Shown piece after piece: positions 1 to 8,131 of a stretch of DNA of 64,000 nt (position 1 is the first letter of the stretch; each line of letters starts with the position of its first letter). The DNA comes from a candidate division KSB1 bacterium (GTDB taxonomy: Bacteria; Zhuqueibacterota; Zhuqueibacteria; Zhuqueibacterales; Zhuqueibacteraceae). The notes beneath the pieces were generated by a model. It was not told the DNA's origin and searched no databases. It saw only the letters and a list, made by a program, of their open reading frames with translations. The stretch covers positions 124,001-188,000 of the forward strand of contig JAPDPX010000009.1 in assembly GCA_034506255.1 (NCBI GenBank), read 5' to 3'. The translations under genes and the position numbers were made by a program.

Positions 1-369
1 ACCATGTTTGCCGATCTGCAAATCCTGCAGATTGCGCAGCGCTTGCAGCGGGGTGAGCACGGAAATTTCAATGCGGGTGTCGGGCAGTTCCTCCAGGCGC
101 AGCGGCTCAAAGCGCGGGTCGTTGCAGGCGGCAGCAACCGCCATGGCACATACCGAGTCCAGCAAGGGCCGGGTGTGTTCGATACTGCCAATGCAGCCGC
201 GCAGCTCCCCGCCGACATGCAGACTGATGAACACGCCGGCTTGCATCCCGGCCAAGCCGGGCTCGGGTGTGGCGGGCGGGGTGACTTCCGGCTCACCGCG
301 CAGGCTGGCCTGGATCGCGTCACGCGCGAGCTGCAGCAAAGCGGCCTTTTGCCGGTCGGAGAGCATCAT
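1..369 (-). CDS. AMMECR1-domain protein (AmmeMemoRadiSam system protein A), 3' end cut by window
   Basis: The first 123 codons of a gene that runs out of the window. The translation has the AMMECR1 signature: GVFISLHVGGELRGCIGS followed by a DPRFEPLR block and then a region rich in ISVLTPL. AMMECR1-family proteins have no firmly assigned reaction; in bacteria they are commonly encoded next to a MEMO1-like protein and often a radical-SAM protein, which gives the system its name. Here the MEMO1 gene ends 35 bp upstream on the same strand, so the two are probably cotranscribed. Two ATG codons are in tandem at 369 and 366; I used the first. No radical-SAM gene is visible, but it could lie beyond position 1. 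Confidence 0.9.
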   Translation of the reverse strand, partial: MMLSDRQKAALLQLARDAIQASLRGEPEVTPPATPEPGLAGMQAGVFISLHVGGELRGCIGSIEHTRPLLDSVCAMAVAAACNDPRFEPLRLEELPDTRIEISVLTPLQALRNLQDLQIGKHG

Positions 370-404
370 GCGACCTCGCTGGCCTGCGGTGGCGCCGTCG
401 GCCG

Positions 405-1283
405 TTACGGCATGCGTTCAAAGGCGGCGGCGACATAACCGACGACGCGGCTGTAGTCGCCGCTGGTGTCGCCGGAGTTCTGATAGCGCAACACGCGCAC
501 GTGAGCTGCACCCAGCCGGCGGGCGGCGAGCAGCGCGGCCACAATCGGGCCGCCGCCGCAGGCCTCGCAGACCCGCTGTTGCAGCGCCTCGTACAGCGGT
601 TCCGGCTCGCCGGCCTGCAACAGCTCGATGAAATACCCGTCGCGGCGGCGCGCCTCGGCATCGTTGTGATAGTGGGAAAGATCCGAGCTGGCGATGATGG
701 CCAGTGGCGTCTCCGTTGCCAGCTCAGCCAGGGCCTGCCCCAGGGCCTCGCACAAGTCCCAGCTTTGCTCGCCCATCACAATCGGCAGGATCGTCGCGTC
801 CGGGGCCACGCGCTGCACAAACGGCAGTTGCACCTCGATGGCATGTTCGCCGCCCTCCGCCTGGACGCGATGGCCGTGCCAGGTGGCCAGGAAGTTCTCA
901 TGCTTTTGGATGAGCTGCCCGGCGAGTGCAGCCGCCACCGGCACCTCGCCAAGCGGCGTGCAGTAGCCGCGGCCGGAAAAAACGGAGACGAACGGAAAAT
1001 ATTCCCAATGGCTGGGCGCAATCAGGACAATGGTTGCCGGCGGCTGGTGGCGCAGGAGTGCATAGGTGTGGGCGGCAACCGGCCCGGAGTAACGATAGCC
1101 GGCGTGCGGGGCGATGCCGGCGACAAAACGGCCGGGGGATGATTCAATCTGCGTTTGCGCCAGCAAGTCGTTTACGACCCGGCTGAGCACTTGCGGATTT
1201 TCCGGATAGAACATGCCCGCCACTGCCGCCGCTCTGACGGCCTCGCCCGCCACCGGCTCGTATTGCTTGTGTGGATTTGCCAT
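405..1283 (-). CDS. MEMO1 family protein (AmmeMemoRadiSam system protein B)
   Basis: A 292-residue protein matching the MEMO family along its whole length. Visible landmarks are AGMFYPENP near the N-terminus, the APHAGYRYSGP block, APSHWEYF, EHAIEVQLPF, SSDLSHYH and the ACGGGPI block near the C-terminus. These carry the conserved His and Cys residues of the family's dioxygenase-like metal pocket. The family resembles extradiol dioxygenases in fold, but its bacterial substrate is unknown. I chose the ATG at 1283 because GGGAG lies 8 bases upstream; an in-frame TTG at 1304 adds seven residues that are not family-like. It precedes the AMMECR1 gene by 35 bp in a two-gene unit. Confidence 0.93.
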   Translation of the reverse strand: MANPHKQYEPVAGEAVRAAAVAGMFYPENPQVLSRVVNDLLAQTQIESSPGRFVAGIAPHAGYRYSGPVAAHTYALLRHQPPATIVLIAPSHWEYFPFVSVFSGRGYCTPLGEVPVAAALAGQLIQKHENFLATWHGHRVQAEGGEHAIEVQLPFVQRVAPDATILPIVMGEQSWDLCEALGQALAELATETPLAIIASSDLSHYHNDAEARRRDGYFIELLQAGEPEPLYEALQQRVCEACGGGPIVAALLAARRLGAAHVRVLRYQNSGDTSGDYSRVVGYVAAAFERMP

Positions 1284-1848
1284 GGCGTCATCTCCCAAAA
1301 ACAAAAAGGCACAACTGAAAAGTCATGCCTGGCTTGGCTCTCGTCGCGTGAGGAGTGGTTTCTGTTCCTCCGAAATCGCCAACTTCCGACATCTTCTTGC
1401 AACGCCTTGTCCGCGGAAGAACATCAACGTTGGCACGACACGGGTGGGGAAAGCACCCTCCGCCGGGGCTGAAACATCTTTGCACAGATGCCGGGGCAAT
1501 TATCCCGGCCACCGGCAGGAGACCAAAAAATCATTCACTTTCTTCCGTGGTCTTCGCCCGGCTTGCGTCCGTCCGCTTCGCGGAAATCCTTTTGCGCACA
1601 CGGCAACAAATTTTTCCGATGCGATTACCGCATGAAATTCGCACCGTGTGCCGCTCACAGCGCGCATTTGCCGGCAGCAATGTAGCATAAAAATCAGGAA
1701 TGTCAACCGCTTTTTGCGGGCCGGGTAATCCCCCGGTAACTTGTGGAGCAGTGCAGGCATCCCTGCGCAATGTCACCAACTTTTTCAAGCAAGTCATGAC
1801 AAAAAGATTTATGGCAGAAAGATATTCAGCGCTCTTGCCAGGCAACCA

Positions 1849-2094
1849 CCTGAATTTTGCCTGCCGGCTTGTTGTTGCCCGGAAGAAATGACGTATTCAC
1901 AAAACTCCCTCAGGAGTGGCCTGTCGAATTTCTCATGATCGGGCACGGTTTCTTGAGAACAACCCAGTCGCTCTCTCCTGACGGAGTTGACCGCACGTTG
2001 GCCGGAAAAATTTTTTCTGCACCACCCCCTGGGGGGCGTCGCGATCCCATCGGCGTTGCTCGCGGAGGGGATCCATCTGGGTGCAAAATTCAGA
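1849..2094 (+). repeat. Family A MITE-like element, copy 1
   Basis: The copy begins CCTGAATTTTGC and ends GCAAAATTCAGA, an imperfect version of the 13-bp terminal inverted repeats seen in copies 2 and 3. Between them are the same internal landmarks in the same order: GTTGCCCGGAAGAAATG, TATTCACAAAACTCC, a CTCAGGAGTGGCCTGTC segment, a Cys-codon-free AT-rich AAATTTTTT stretch, and a CACCACCCCCTGGGG hairpin. No flanking target duplication is visible, so this copy may be older or damaged. It contains no reading frame for a transposase. Confidence 0.8.
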
Positions 2095-2210
2095 GAGCTG
2101 GAATGTTTTTGATGAAAACCCGCCCGCTGAATTTTGCTTCATCTTTCTGTCCTTGCTTGTGAATTGTTTTGCCCGCAATTGGCTTGCCTTTCCCAAAAGT
2201 TGGCAGCAAT

Positions 2211-2273
2211 GGGCACTCCTGCCTGCAGACAACAGGTCTGCGCGACTGTTCCCACACGCAACTGAGACATTAC
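2211..2273 (-). repeat. Family B hairpin repeat, copy 1
   Basis: Read on the minus strand this segment aligns over about 63 bp with the copies at 11723-11785 and 36488-36560. The core is a hairpin with GCAGAC and GTCTGC arms around a five-base loop, preceded by a CTCAGTT...GTGGG.AC stretch. About four in five positions agree with the 11.7-kb copy by eye. It is intergenic and has no coding potential. Confidence 0.75.
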
Positions 2274-2778
2274 GCGATGGCGGAATTTGTCCTTGCTTCT
2301 CTCCCAGGTGGGAGTTAGAATGAGGTCGCCCGCCGATGTGCAGTCAAATGCTGTAGCGCGGATTTCCAGCCGGCATGCAAACAAGCTGTCCGCGCGACAT
2401 TTTCTTTCAATGTGAACCACCAGTGGTTATTATCCGTCCGCAACGGTGACTACTAAAATGTTCCAGCAATGGCCTGGCCGGGGCATAAAAATCTTCAGGG
2501 TTTTGCAAGATTCGGCCTGTGAGACACCCCGGCTCAGCCGGGCTTGAAACCTTTGCGAACAGAAACTGGTTGGACAGGGTGAACTCGGTGTGTGCACCCG
2601 TTGAACCTGCGACGCGGGATGCGCCTTTTCAGCAATTCCCGGCCGGATGGGATCAACAACCGCCATGACCGTGCTGCTTGTTGAGAAGAGCTGTTCCCCG
2701 CATGATGATCCCGGGTGCGTGAAAGGCAATTCCGCCCGGTCAAGTTTGTGACCGATCCGGGCCTCACGGGAGGGGATC

Positions 2779-3408
2779 ATGGAAACCCTGCTCAAACTCG
2801 TTGCCGGAGGCGCCATCTTTTGGCTGCTCTTTGCAGGCGGGGGAATTTTGAAAAACCGGCAGGCTTCCGCACCGGCCGGGAGTGACTCGGCGGCCGTGGC
2901 TGTGGCCGACACCATGGAAGTCAGCCGCCACCCCGCCGTCCAAATCCAGTCGCTGGACTTTCTGCAGGATCACAGCAAATATTTGCTGGTGATCAACCCG
3001 GTGACGGTTACGTATCACCGCTCGCCGGGCGCCAATCAAGTGACTGCCGCCGGCAGTGTCGCGCTGCCCTGGCAGACGCTGAGCGTCAATCCCTTCGATT
3101 TTCCGTTGTCCGTGCCGGAGGCGGAACGCCGCGGTCGGCTGGCGGCGGTGATGGCCGCGGAGCGCAAACGGACGCCGGAGCCGCGTGTGTTCATCGTGCT
3201 GGAGTTTGGCGATGGCAAACGCTATCTCACCGAAGCCTCGGACACCGCCAGTGCCCTGCCCTCCCGCACCGTGTCCTGGTATATCGGCGAAGCTGCCAGC
3301 GATCCCGCTTTCTCCCAAACTCCCGGCGAGCAAGCCCGGGCCTACTGCTTCATCATCGATGACCCGGCGGTGACTTTCGCAAGAGTGGAAGCGCAATCCA
3401 ACCAATAA
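2779..3408 (+). CDS. Membrane-anchored protein of unknown function
   Basis: A 209-residue protein. The first 25 residues form one hydrophobic segment (LLKLVAGGAIFWLLFAGGGIL) typical of an uncleaved signal anchor, leaving a soluble domain outside the cytoplasm. The rest has mixed beta-rich sequence, with a region around residues 75-180 that includes LLVINPVTVTYH and VFIVLEFGDGKRYL; I recognise no family. The start is well supported by GGGAGGGG 3 to 11 bases upstream. It precedes mobA by only 23 bp, so the two are probably cotranscribed, though nothing in the sequence ties it to molybdenum cofactor biosynthesis. Confidence 0.7.
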   Translation: METLLKLVAGGAIFWLLFAGGGILKNRQASAPAGSDSAAVAVADTMEVSRHPAVQIQSLDFLQDHSKYLLVINPVTVTYHRSPGANQVTAAGSVALPWQTLSVNPFDFPLSVPEAERRGRLAAVMAAERKRTPEPRVFIVLEFGDGKRYLTEASDTASALPSRTVSWYIGEAASDPAFSQTPGEQARAYCFIIDDPAVTFARVEAQSNQ

Positions 3409-3431
3409 AGGCTGGCAGTGAAAGGGACGGC

Positions 3432-4064
3432 ATGACCTCCACGGGCGCTGCGATCATTCTGGCTGGCGGGAAGAGCAGCCGTTTTGGCCGCGACAAGGCG
3501 CTGTTGCCGTGGCAGGGCACGACACTTCTGGCTTCGCTTGCCACGCGCCTGCAGCAGGTCTTTGCGCACGTGCTGATCGTCACCACGCCGGATCACCAAC
3601 TCGCCTCACCTGTTGGCCGCATTGTTTACGATCTCATTACCGGTAAAAACAGCCTGGGCGGCTTGCATGCCGGACTGCTGCATTCTCCGCTGCCGAAGAA
3701 TTTTGTGTGCGCCTGCGACATGCCGCGGTTGTTGCCGGAGCTGGCCCGGGACTTGATGGCCAGGAGCAGCGGCTTCGATGTTGTCATCCCCCATGTGCAT
3801 GACCGCCTGCAGCCGTTGTGCGCGATTTATGACAAGACTTGTCTGCCCGTCATCGCGCGGGCGCTCGCGGCCGACCAATTGCGCATGACCGGCTGGCTTT
3901 CGCAGGTGCGCGTGCGCGTGGTGAGTGAGGCCGAAGTGCGGCAGGTGGATGCCACACTGCAGTCGTTTTACAACGTGAATACGGAAACAGATTATCAGAA
4001 CCTGCTGGCGAAGTTTTCCGGGCAACCCGGCACCGTGCCTGCGGCAGGTCCTGCCGGAAAATGA
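3432..4064 (+). CDS. mobA: Molybdenum cofactor guanylyltransferase MobA
   Basis: MobA transfers GMP from GTP to molybdopterin to make the guanine dinucleotide form of the cofactor in the cytoplasm. The 210-residue protein has the nucleotidyltransferase signature LAGGKSSRFGRDKALLPW at residues 10-27, the CDMPRL metal-binding block near residue 95, the loop SLGGLHAGL, and a C-terminal YNVNTETDY motif. Length and motif order match the family. GGGA lies 7 bases before the ATG. A second cofactor gene, moeA, is at 40835, but no molybdoenzyme is encoded in the window. A general NTP-transferase role is the only serious alternative. Confidence 0.92.
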   Translation: MTSTGAAIILAGGKSSRFGRDKALLPWQGTTLLASLATRLQQVFAHVLIVTTPDHQLASPVGRIVYDLITGKNSLGGLHAGLLHSPLPKNFVCACDMPRLLPELARDLMARSSGFDVVIPHVHDRLQPLCAIYDKTCLPVIARALAADQLRMTGWLSQVRVRVVSEAEVRQVDATLQSFYNVNTETDYQNLLAKFSGQPGTVPAAGPAGK

Positions 4065-4184
4065 GTTGTCGCCGGCAACGGACGGGCCGTGCCAGCATGG
4101 CGCGGTGGCCGTGGCCACCAACAGGCTTGCCAACAGGACGGGACCACGCGGTGGTTGAATCTATTGCAAAGCTGTGATCCGAGC

Positions 4185-5063
4185 ATGAAGCCGTTGTCGC
4201 CCACCTCGGCCCTGCCGCAGAATCTCCATCTCGGTGTTGCCGGCTGGGAGGATTCCGCACGCTTTGCCGGTTTGGCCAACGGCAACCGTGACGAGATCCT
4301 TGCCCGGCTGGCGCACGCCTTTGATCTCATCGAAATCACTGCGAGCTATTACCAGCCCCTGGCACCCGCAACCACCCGGCGCTGGCTCGAACAGGTGCAG
4401 GCGCACCGCCGGTTGCGCTTTACCGCCCGGCTGTGGCAGAAACTGTTGCGGGAACGCTCCGCGCAATCGCTGACGGAAGTGCAACGGTTTCTTGCCGGCC
4501 TGGAACCGCTCGTGCGTGCGAAACGGCTGGCCGCGGTGGTCGCCTCGTTCTCTTACACCTTTCCCAATTCCTCCGCCAATCAGGACTGGTTGCACTGGCT
4601 CGCGGACGCTTTTGCCGGCCACACGCTGGTGATCGAGCTGCATCACCATTCGTGGTCCGAGACAACCGTCTGCAGGAGTCTGCTGGCGGCGGGCTTGTGC
4701 CTGGCGCATGTTGATCAGCCGCGCCCGGGCCGGGCCTTTGTCTTTCCGCTGGAAACGCCCGGCCGGGTGGCCTATGCGCGTTTTGACGGCCGCAATCTAA
4801 CCGCCTGGTTGGCGCCGGCAGCCAGCCGTGATGACCGCCATGATTATTTGTATTCAGAAGCCGAACTGGCCGCGCTTGTCAGCCGCGTAAAAACGGCACT
4901 CGCCCGCACCTCCCTGGGCTGCATCGTCTTCAACAACTATCCGCGTGGCCAGGGCCTGATCAACGCACTGCAATTGCAGGCCCTGCTGGGTGGCGCGCCT
5001 GTGCCTGCCGCCGGCACGCTGCGGCAACAATTCCCCTTCCTGCACCGGGGAGAAAGCAATTGA
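4185..5063 (+). CDS. DUF72 domain-containing protein (YecE-like)
   Basis: A 292-residue protein of the DUF72/YecE family, a TIM-barrel-like family related to AP endonuclease 2-type folds with no established reaction. Landmarks are the N-terminal LGVAGWEDS, ITASYYQPL, the central IELHHHSWSE, VAYARFDGRN and the diagnostic C-terminal IVFNNYPRGQGLINALQL. I start at the ATG at 4185; an in-frame ATG at 4089 would add 32 residues unlike the family. There is no strong ribosome binding site at either start. It lies 120 bp downstream of mobA. Confidence 0.88.
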   Translation: MKPLSPTSALPQNLHLGVAGWEDSARFAGLANGNRDEILARLAHAFDLIEITASYYQPLAPATTRRWLEQVQAHRRLRFTARLWQKLLRERSAQSLTEVQRFLAGLEPLVRAKRLAAVVASFSYTFPNSSANQDWLHWLADAFAGHTLVIELHHHSWSETTVCRSLLAAGLCLAHVDQPRPGRAFVFPLETPGRVAYARFDGRNLTAWLAPAASRDDRHDYLYSEAELAALVSRVKTALARTSLGCIVFNNYPRGQGLINALQLQALLGGAPVPAAGTLRQQFPFLHRGESN

Positions 5064-5089
5064 TTTTTATCGCCGGTGCGCTTTATATT
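5060..5089 (+). promoter_or_regulatory. Predicted housekeeping promoter of korAB
   Basis: TTGATT at 5060-5065 and TATATT at 5084-5089 with an 18-bp spacer, followed by GGCCGCC. It resembles the candidate promoters at 27636, 42909 and 46867, sharing TTGAYT/TTGACA and a TAWATTGG-like -10. It lies 66 bp before the korA start. Confidence 0.6.
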
Positions 5090-5154
5090 GGCCGCCATTG
5101 TGCCAGAATTGCCCAAACCTTTCAATCTCAAACTGAGTCAAGAGGTGTAATGTG

Positions 5155-6990
5155 GTGACTGCGGTTCAATCCCAACCCCCCACCCCTGCGCAAAATGGCG
5201 AAGTTTGCGTGAATGATTTCAATATTCATGTTGCGACCGCCAATGGCACCGGCAGTCAAAGCTCGAACCTGGTGCTGATGCGCGCCATTTTTCAAATGGG
5301 GATACCGGTCTCCGGAAAAAATCTCTTCCCCTCGAACATTCAAGGCTTGCCCACCTGGTTCACCGTGCGGGTGAGCAAGCACGGTTACATTGCGCGCCGT
5401 GAGACGATCGACATTCTGGTGGCGATGAATCCTGAAACTGCCAATGAAGATGTGATGCGGCTGACGCCCGGGACGGTGGCGGTCTATGACGCGCCACTGC
5501 AGCTCGACAAACTGCGCCAGGATGTGATCTTTTATCCGGTGCCTTTTGACGAGCTGGTGGTGCCGGTCTGTCCGGTGGCCAAACTGCGCAAACTGGTGCG
5601 CAACATGATTTATGACGGGGTGCTGGCCTACCTGCTCGGCATCGAGATGGCGGAAGTGGAGCGCGCACTGTTGAAGCAATTCAAGGGCAAGGCCAAGGCG
5701 GCCGCGATGAACTGGGAGGCTGCCAAGGCCGGCTATGAGTTTGCCCGGAACAATTTTGCGGAAAAGCCGCCCTATCGCGTCGAGCGCATGAACGCCACTG
5801 CCGGCAAGATCGTGATCGACGGCAATTCTGCCGCCGCGCTTGGCTGCCTGTTTGCCGGAGTCACGGTGGTCACCTGGTATCCCATAACGCCCTCCTCCTC
5901 CCTGTGTGAAACGCTGATCGAATACATGAACAAATATCGCCTCGACCCGCAAACCGGGAAAGCCACCTTTGCCATCGTGCAGGCGGAAGACGAACTGGCC
6001 GCGCTGGGCATGGCGATCGGGGCGGGCTGGGCTGGTGCGCGGGCAATGACCTCCACCTCCGGTCCCGGGATTTCGTTGATGGCCGAGTTCGTGGGGCTGG
6101 GATATTATGCGGAAATTCCCGTGGTGATTTTCGACATCCAGCGCGTCGGCCCCTCCACCGGCCTGCCGACACGCACGATGCAGGGGGATATTCTCCCGAC
6201 CGCGGTGCTTTCACACGGGGATACCAAACACCCGATGCTGTTGCCTTGTTCCGTGGCGGAGTGCTTCACGATGGCCGTGCAGGCTTTCAATCTGGCTGAG
6301 GAGCTGCAGACCCCGGTGTTCGTGATGAGTGATCTCGATCTTGGCATGAACTTGTGGATGTCGGATCCCTTTGTCTATCCTGCGGAGCCGCTGCGCCGCG
6401 GCAAGGTTCTCACGGCCGAAGACCTGGACAAGGTGGCGGAATTTGCCCGTTACAAAGACGTGGACGGCGACGGGATTCCCTACCGCACTCTGCCCGGCAC
6501 CAAACATCCCAAAGCCCCTTATTTCACGCGTGGCAGCGGCCACAATGAGCGGGCGCAGTACAGCGAGCGGCCGGGCGATTACCGCCGCAACATGGACCGG
6601 CTGGCGCGCAAATTTGAGACGGCGCGGCAGCGCGTGCCCGGTGCCGTGTGCGAGCAGGAGAGCGGCTCGGCCATTGGCATCATCGCCTACGGCACCAGCC
6701 ACTGGGCGGTGGTGGAGGCGCTCGATATTTTGCGCGAACAACATCAAATGCCGGCAGATTATCTGCGGTTGCGCGCCTATCCCTTCGGCGGGGAGGTGAA
6801 CGAATTCATCAGCAGACACCAGCGGATTTACGTGGTGGATCAAAACCGCGACGGCCAGATGTACAGTCTGCTGGGCCTGGAGCACGACGCGGCGGTGAAA
6901 GCGAAACTGCGCAGCGTGCGTTACTACAACGGCCTGCCGATTCCGGCACGCATCGTCGTGGAAGAGATTCTGAATCAGGAGAAGAGCTGA
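5155..6990 (+). CDS. korA: 2-oxoacid:acceptor oxidoreductase, fused gamma/alpha subunit
   Basis: With the product of the next gene it should form a thiamine-diphosphate enzyme that interconverts 2-oxoacids and acyl-CoA using ferredoxin as electron carrier; 2-oxoglutarate is the usual substrate of this fusion type. Residues 20-195 are the gamma domain (ATANGTGSQSSNLVL, VSKHGYIARR), and residues 220-610 are the alpha domain with YPITPSSSLCE, EDELAALGMAIGAG, TSTSGPG and RVGPSTGLPTR. Length (611 residues) fits korA-type fusions. There are GTG codons at 5152 and 5155; GAGGTG upstream is better placed for 5155. Only one base separates it from korB. Substrate is inferred from family only. Confidence 0.92.
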   Translation: MTAVQSQPPTPAQNGEVCVNDFNIHVATANGTGSQSSNLVLMRAIFQMGIPVSGKNLFPSNIQGLPTWFTVRVSKHGYIARRETIDILVAMNPETANEDVMRLTPGTVAVYDAPLQLDKLRQDVIFYPVPFDELVVPVCPVAKLRKLVRNMIYDGVLAYLLGIEMAEVERALLKQFKGKAKAAAMNWEAAKAGYEFARNNFAEKPPYRVERMNATAGKIVIDGNSAAALGCLFAGVTVVTWYPITPSSSLCETLIEYMNKYRLDPQTGKATFAIVQAEDELAALGMAIGAGWAGARAMTSTSGPGISLMAEFVGLGYYAEIPVVIFDIQRVGPSTGLPTRTMQGDILPTAVLSHGDTKHPMLLPCSVAECFTMAVQAFNLAEELQTPVFVMSDLDLGMNLWMSDPFVYPAEPLRRGKVLTAEDLDKVAEFARYKDVDGDGIPYRTLPGTKHPKAPYFTRGSGHNERAQYSERPGDYRRNMDRLARKFETARQRVPGAVCEQESGSAIGIIAYGTSHWAVVEALDILREQHQMPADYLRLRAYPFGGEVNEFISRHQRIYVVDQNRDGQMYSLLGLEHDAAVKAKLRSVRYYNGLPIPARIVVEEILNQEKS

Positions 6991-6991
6991 C

Positions 6992-8044
6992 ATGGCACAG
7001 ACCCCTGCAACACCCGGCCGGCCGGCGGCAAAAGTCAATCGTCTCGGCCTGGCCCGTGACGCCTACCGCGGCGGCAAGACCACGTTGTGTGCCGGCTGTG
7101 GCCACAACGCCATCTCCGAACGCATCATCGACGCCTTTTACGAGATGGGCGTGGATCCCTATCGTGTCGCGAAATTTTCCGGCATCGGCTGTTCGAGCAA
7201 ATCGCCGGCCTATTTCCTGGGCTTGTCACACGGTTTCAATGCGGTGCACGGCCGCATGCCGGCGGTGGCCACCGGCGCCGCACTGGCCAATCACCAGCTC
7301 ATGATCGTGGGCGTGAGCGGCGACGGCGACACCGCCTCGATTGGCATGGGCCAGTTTGTCCATCTCATGCGCCGCAATCTTCCCATGATTTACATCATCG
7401 AAGACAACGGCGTGTACGGCCTGACCAAGGGCCAGTTCTCCGCCACCGCCGACAAGGGCAGCCGGCTCAAAAACGGTGTGGTCAACGAGCTGCCCGCCAT
7501 CGACATGTGTGCCATGGCCATCGAATTGGGCGCCAGCTTCGTGGCGCGCGCCTTCTCCGGCGACAAGAGCCAGCTCACCACCATCCTCAAGGCCGCGGTG
7601 TCCCATCGTGGCACGGTGCTGCTCGACATCATTTCGCCGTGTGTGACTTTCAACGATCATGAGGGCTCCACCAAGAGCTATGACTACGTCAAGGAGCATG
7701 AGGAGAAGCTCGGCGATCTCGGCTTTGTGCCCTATTTCGAGGACATCGTGGTGGATTATGCGCCCGGCACCACCCGGGAAGTCACACTGCACGATGGCTC
7801 GCGGTTGCTGCTGAGCAAGCTGCCGGAAGATTACAGCCCGGCGCGCAAGGCCGATGCCCTGCGCGTGCTCGCCAAGGCGCGGGCACGCGGGGAAGTCTTG
7901 ACCGGCATCCTCTTCGTTGATCCCACGCTGGACGATTTCATCAGTCTAATGAATTTGGTTGACGAACCGCTCGCCACCCTGCCGGAAAGCCGCGTGCGCC
8001 CGGGCCGCGAAGTCCTGCAGCAAATCATGGAAGAGTACAAATAG
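6992..8044 (+). CDS. korB: 2-oxoacid:ferredoxin oxidoreductase subunit beta
   Basis: The thiamine-diphosphate and iron-sulfur subunit paired with the preceding gene. Residues 33-36 are the CAGC cysteine pair, GIGCSSKSP follows near residue 70, the thiamine-binding GDGDTASIGMGQF motif is near residue 110, and EDNGVYGLTKGQ shortly after. A further Cys in ISPCVTFNDH completes the four-cysteine set expected for one [4Fe-4S] cluster. Length of 350 residues is slightly above the family norm owing to a C-terminal extension that begins near residue 255. The gene starts one base after the korA stop, so translation is probably coupled. A Rho-independent terminator follows at 8067. Confidence 0.94.
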   Translation: MAQTPATPGRPAAKVNRLGLARDAYRGGKTTLCAGCGHNAISERIIDAFYEMGVDPYRVAKFSGIGCSSKSPAYFLGLSHGFNAVHGRMPAVATGAALANHQLMIVGVSGDGDTASIGMGQFVHLMRRNLPMIYIIEDNGVYGLTKGQFSATADKGSRLKNGVVNELPAIDMCAMAIELGASFVARAFSGDKSQLTTILKAAVSHRGTVLLDIISPCVTFNDHEGSTKSYDYVKEHEEKLGDLGFVPYFEDIVVDYAPGTTREVTLHDGSRLLLSKLPEDYSPARKADALRVLAKARARGEVLTGILFVDPTLDDFISLMNLVDEPLATLPESRVRPGREVLQQIMEEYK

Positions 8045-8066
8045 TCCGCCGCCTCACGTGAAAAAC

Positions 8067-8100
8067 AAAGCCCGCGATCATGCCCGGGTCGCGGGCTTTT
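8067..8100 (+). terminator. Rho-independent terminator after korAB
   Basis: A stem of CCCGCGA (8071-8077) paired with TCGCGGG (8089-8095), flanked by AAAG and CTTTT, with an 11-base loop. It lies 23 bp after the korB stop and separates korAB from the CHAT gene. Confidence 0.85.
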
Positions 8101-8131
8101 GCATTGCTCATAGCCAGAGGCATTGGCCGCC

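Larger units (their letters stand above)
1284..2778. other. 1.5-kb intergenic region carrying two repeat copies
   Basis: No open reading frame here has protein-like composition or a convincing ribosome binding site. The stretch is richer in A+T than its surroundings and contains a family A element (1849-2094) and a family B hairpin copy on the minus strand (2211-2273), both described separately. The rest, including the divergent promoter region expected for the MEMO1 gene and for the gene at 2779, shows nothing I can name. Confidence 0.6.

Noticed and set aside
2430..2915. Minus-strand open frame across the start of the gene at 2779
   Set aside because: It overlaps a well-supported + strand gene with a strong RBS, lacks a ribosome binding site and has no recognisable domain.
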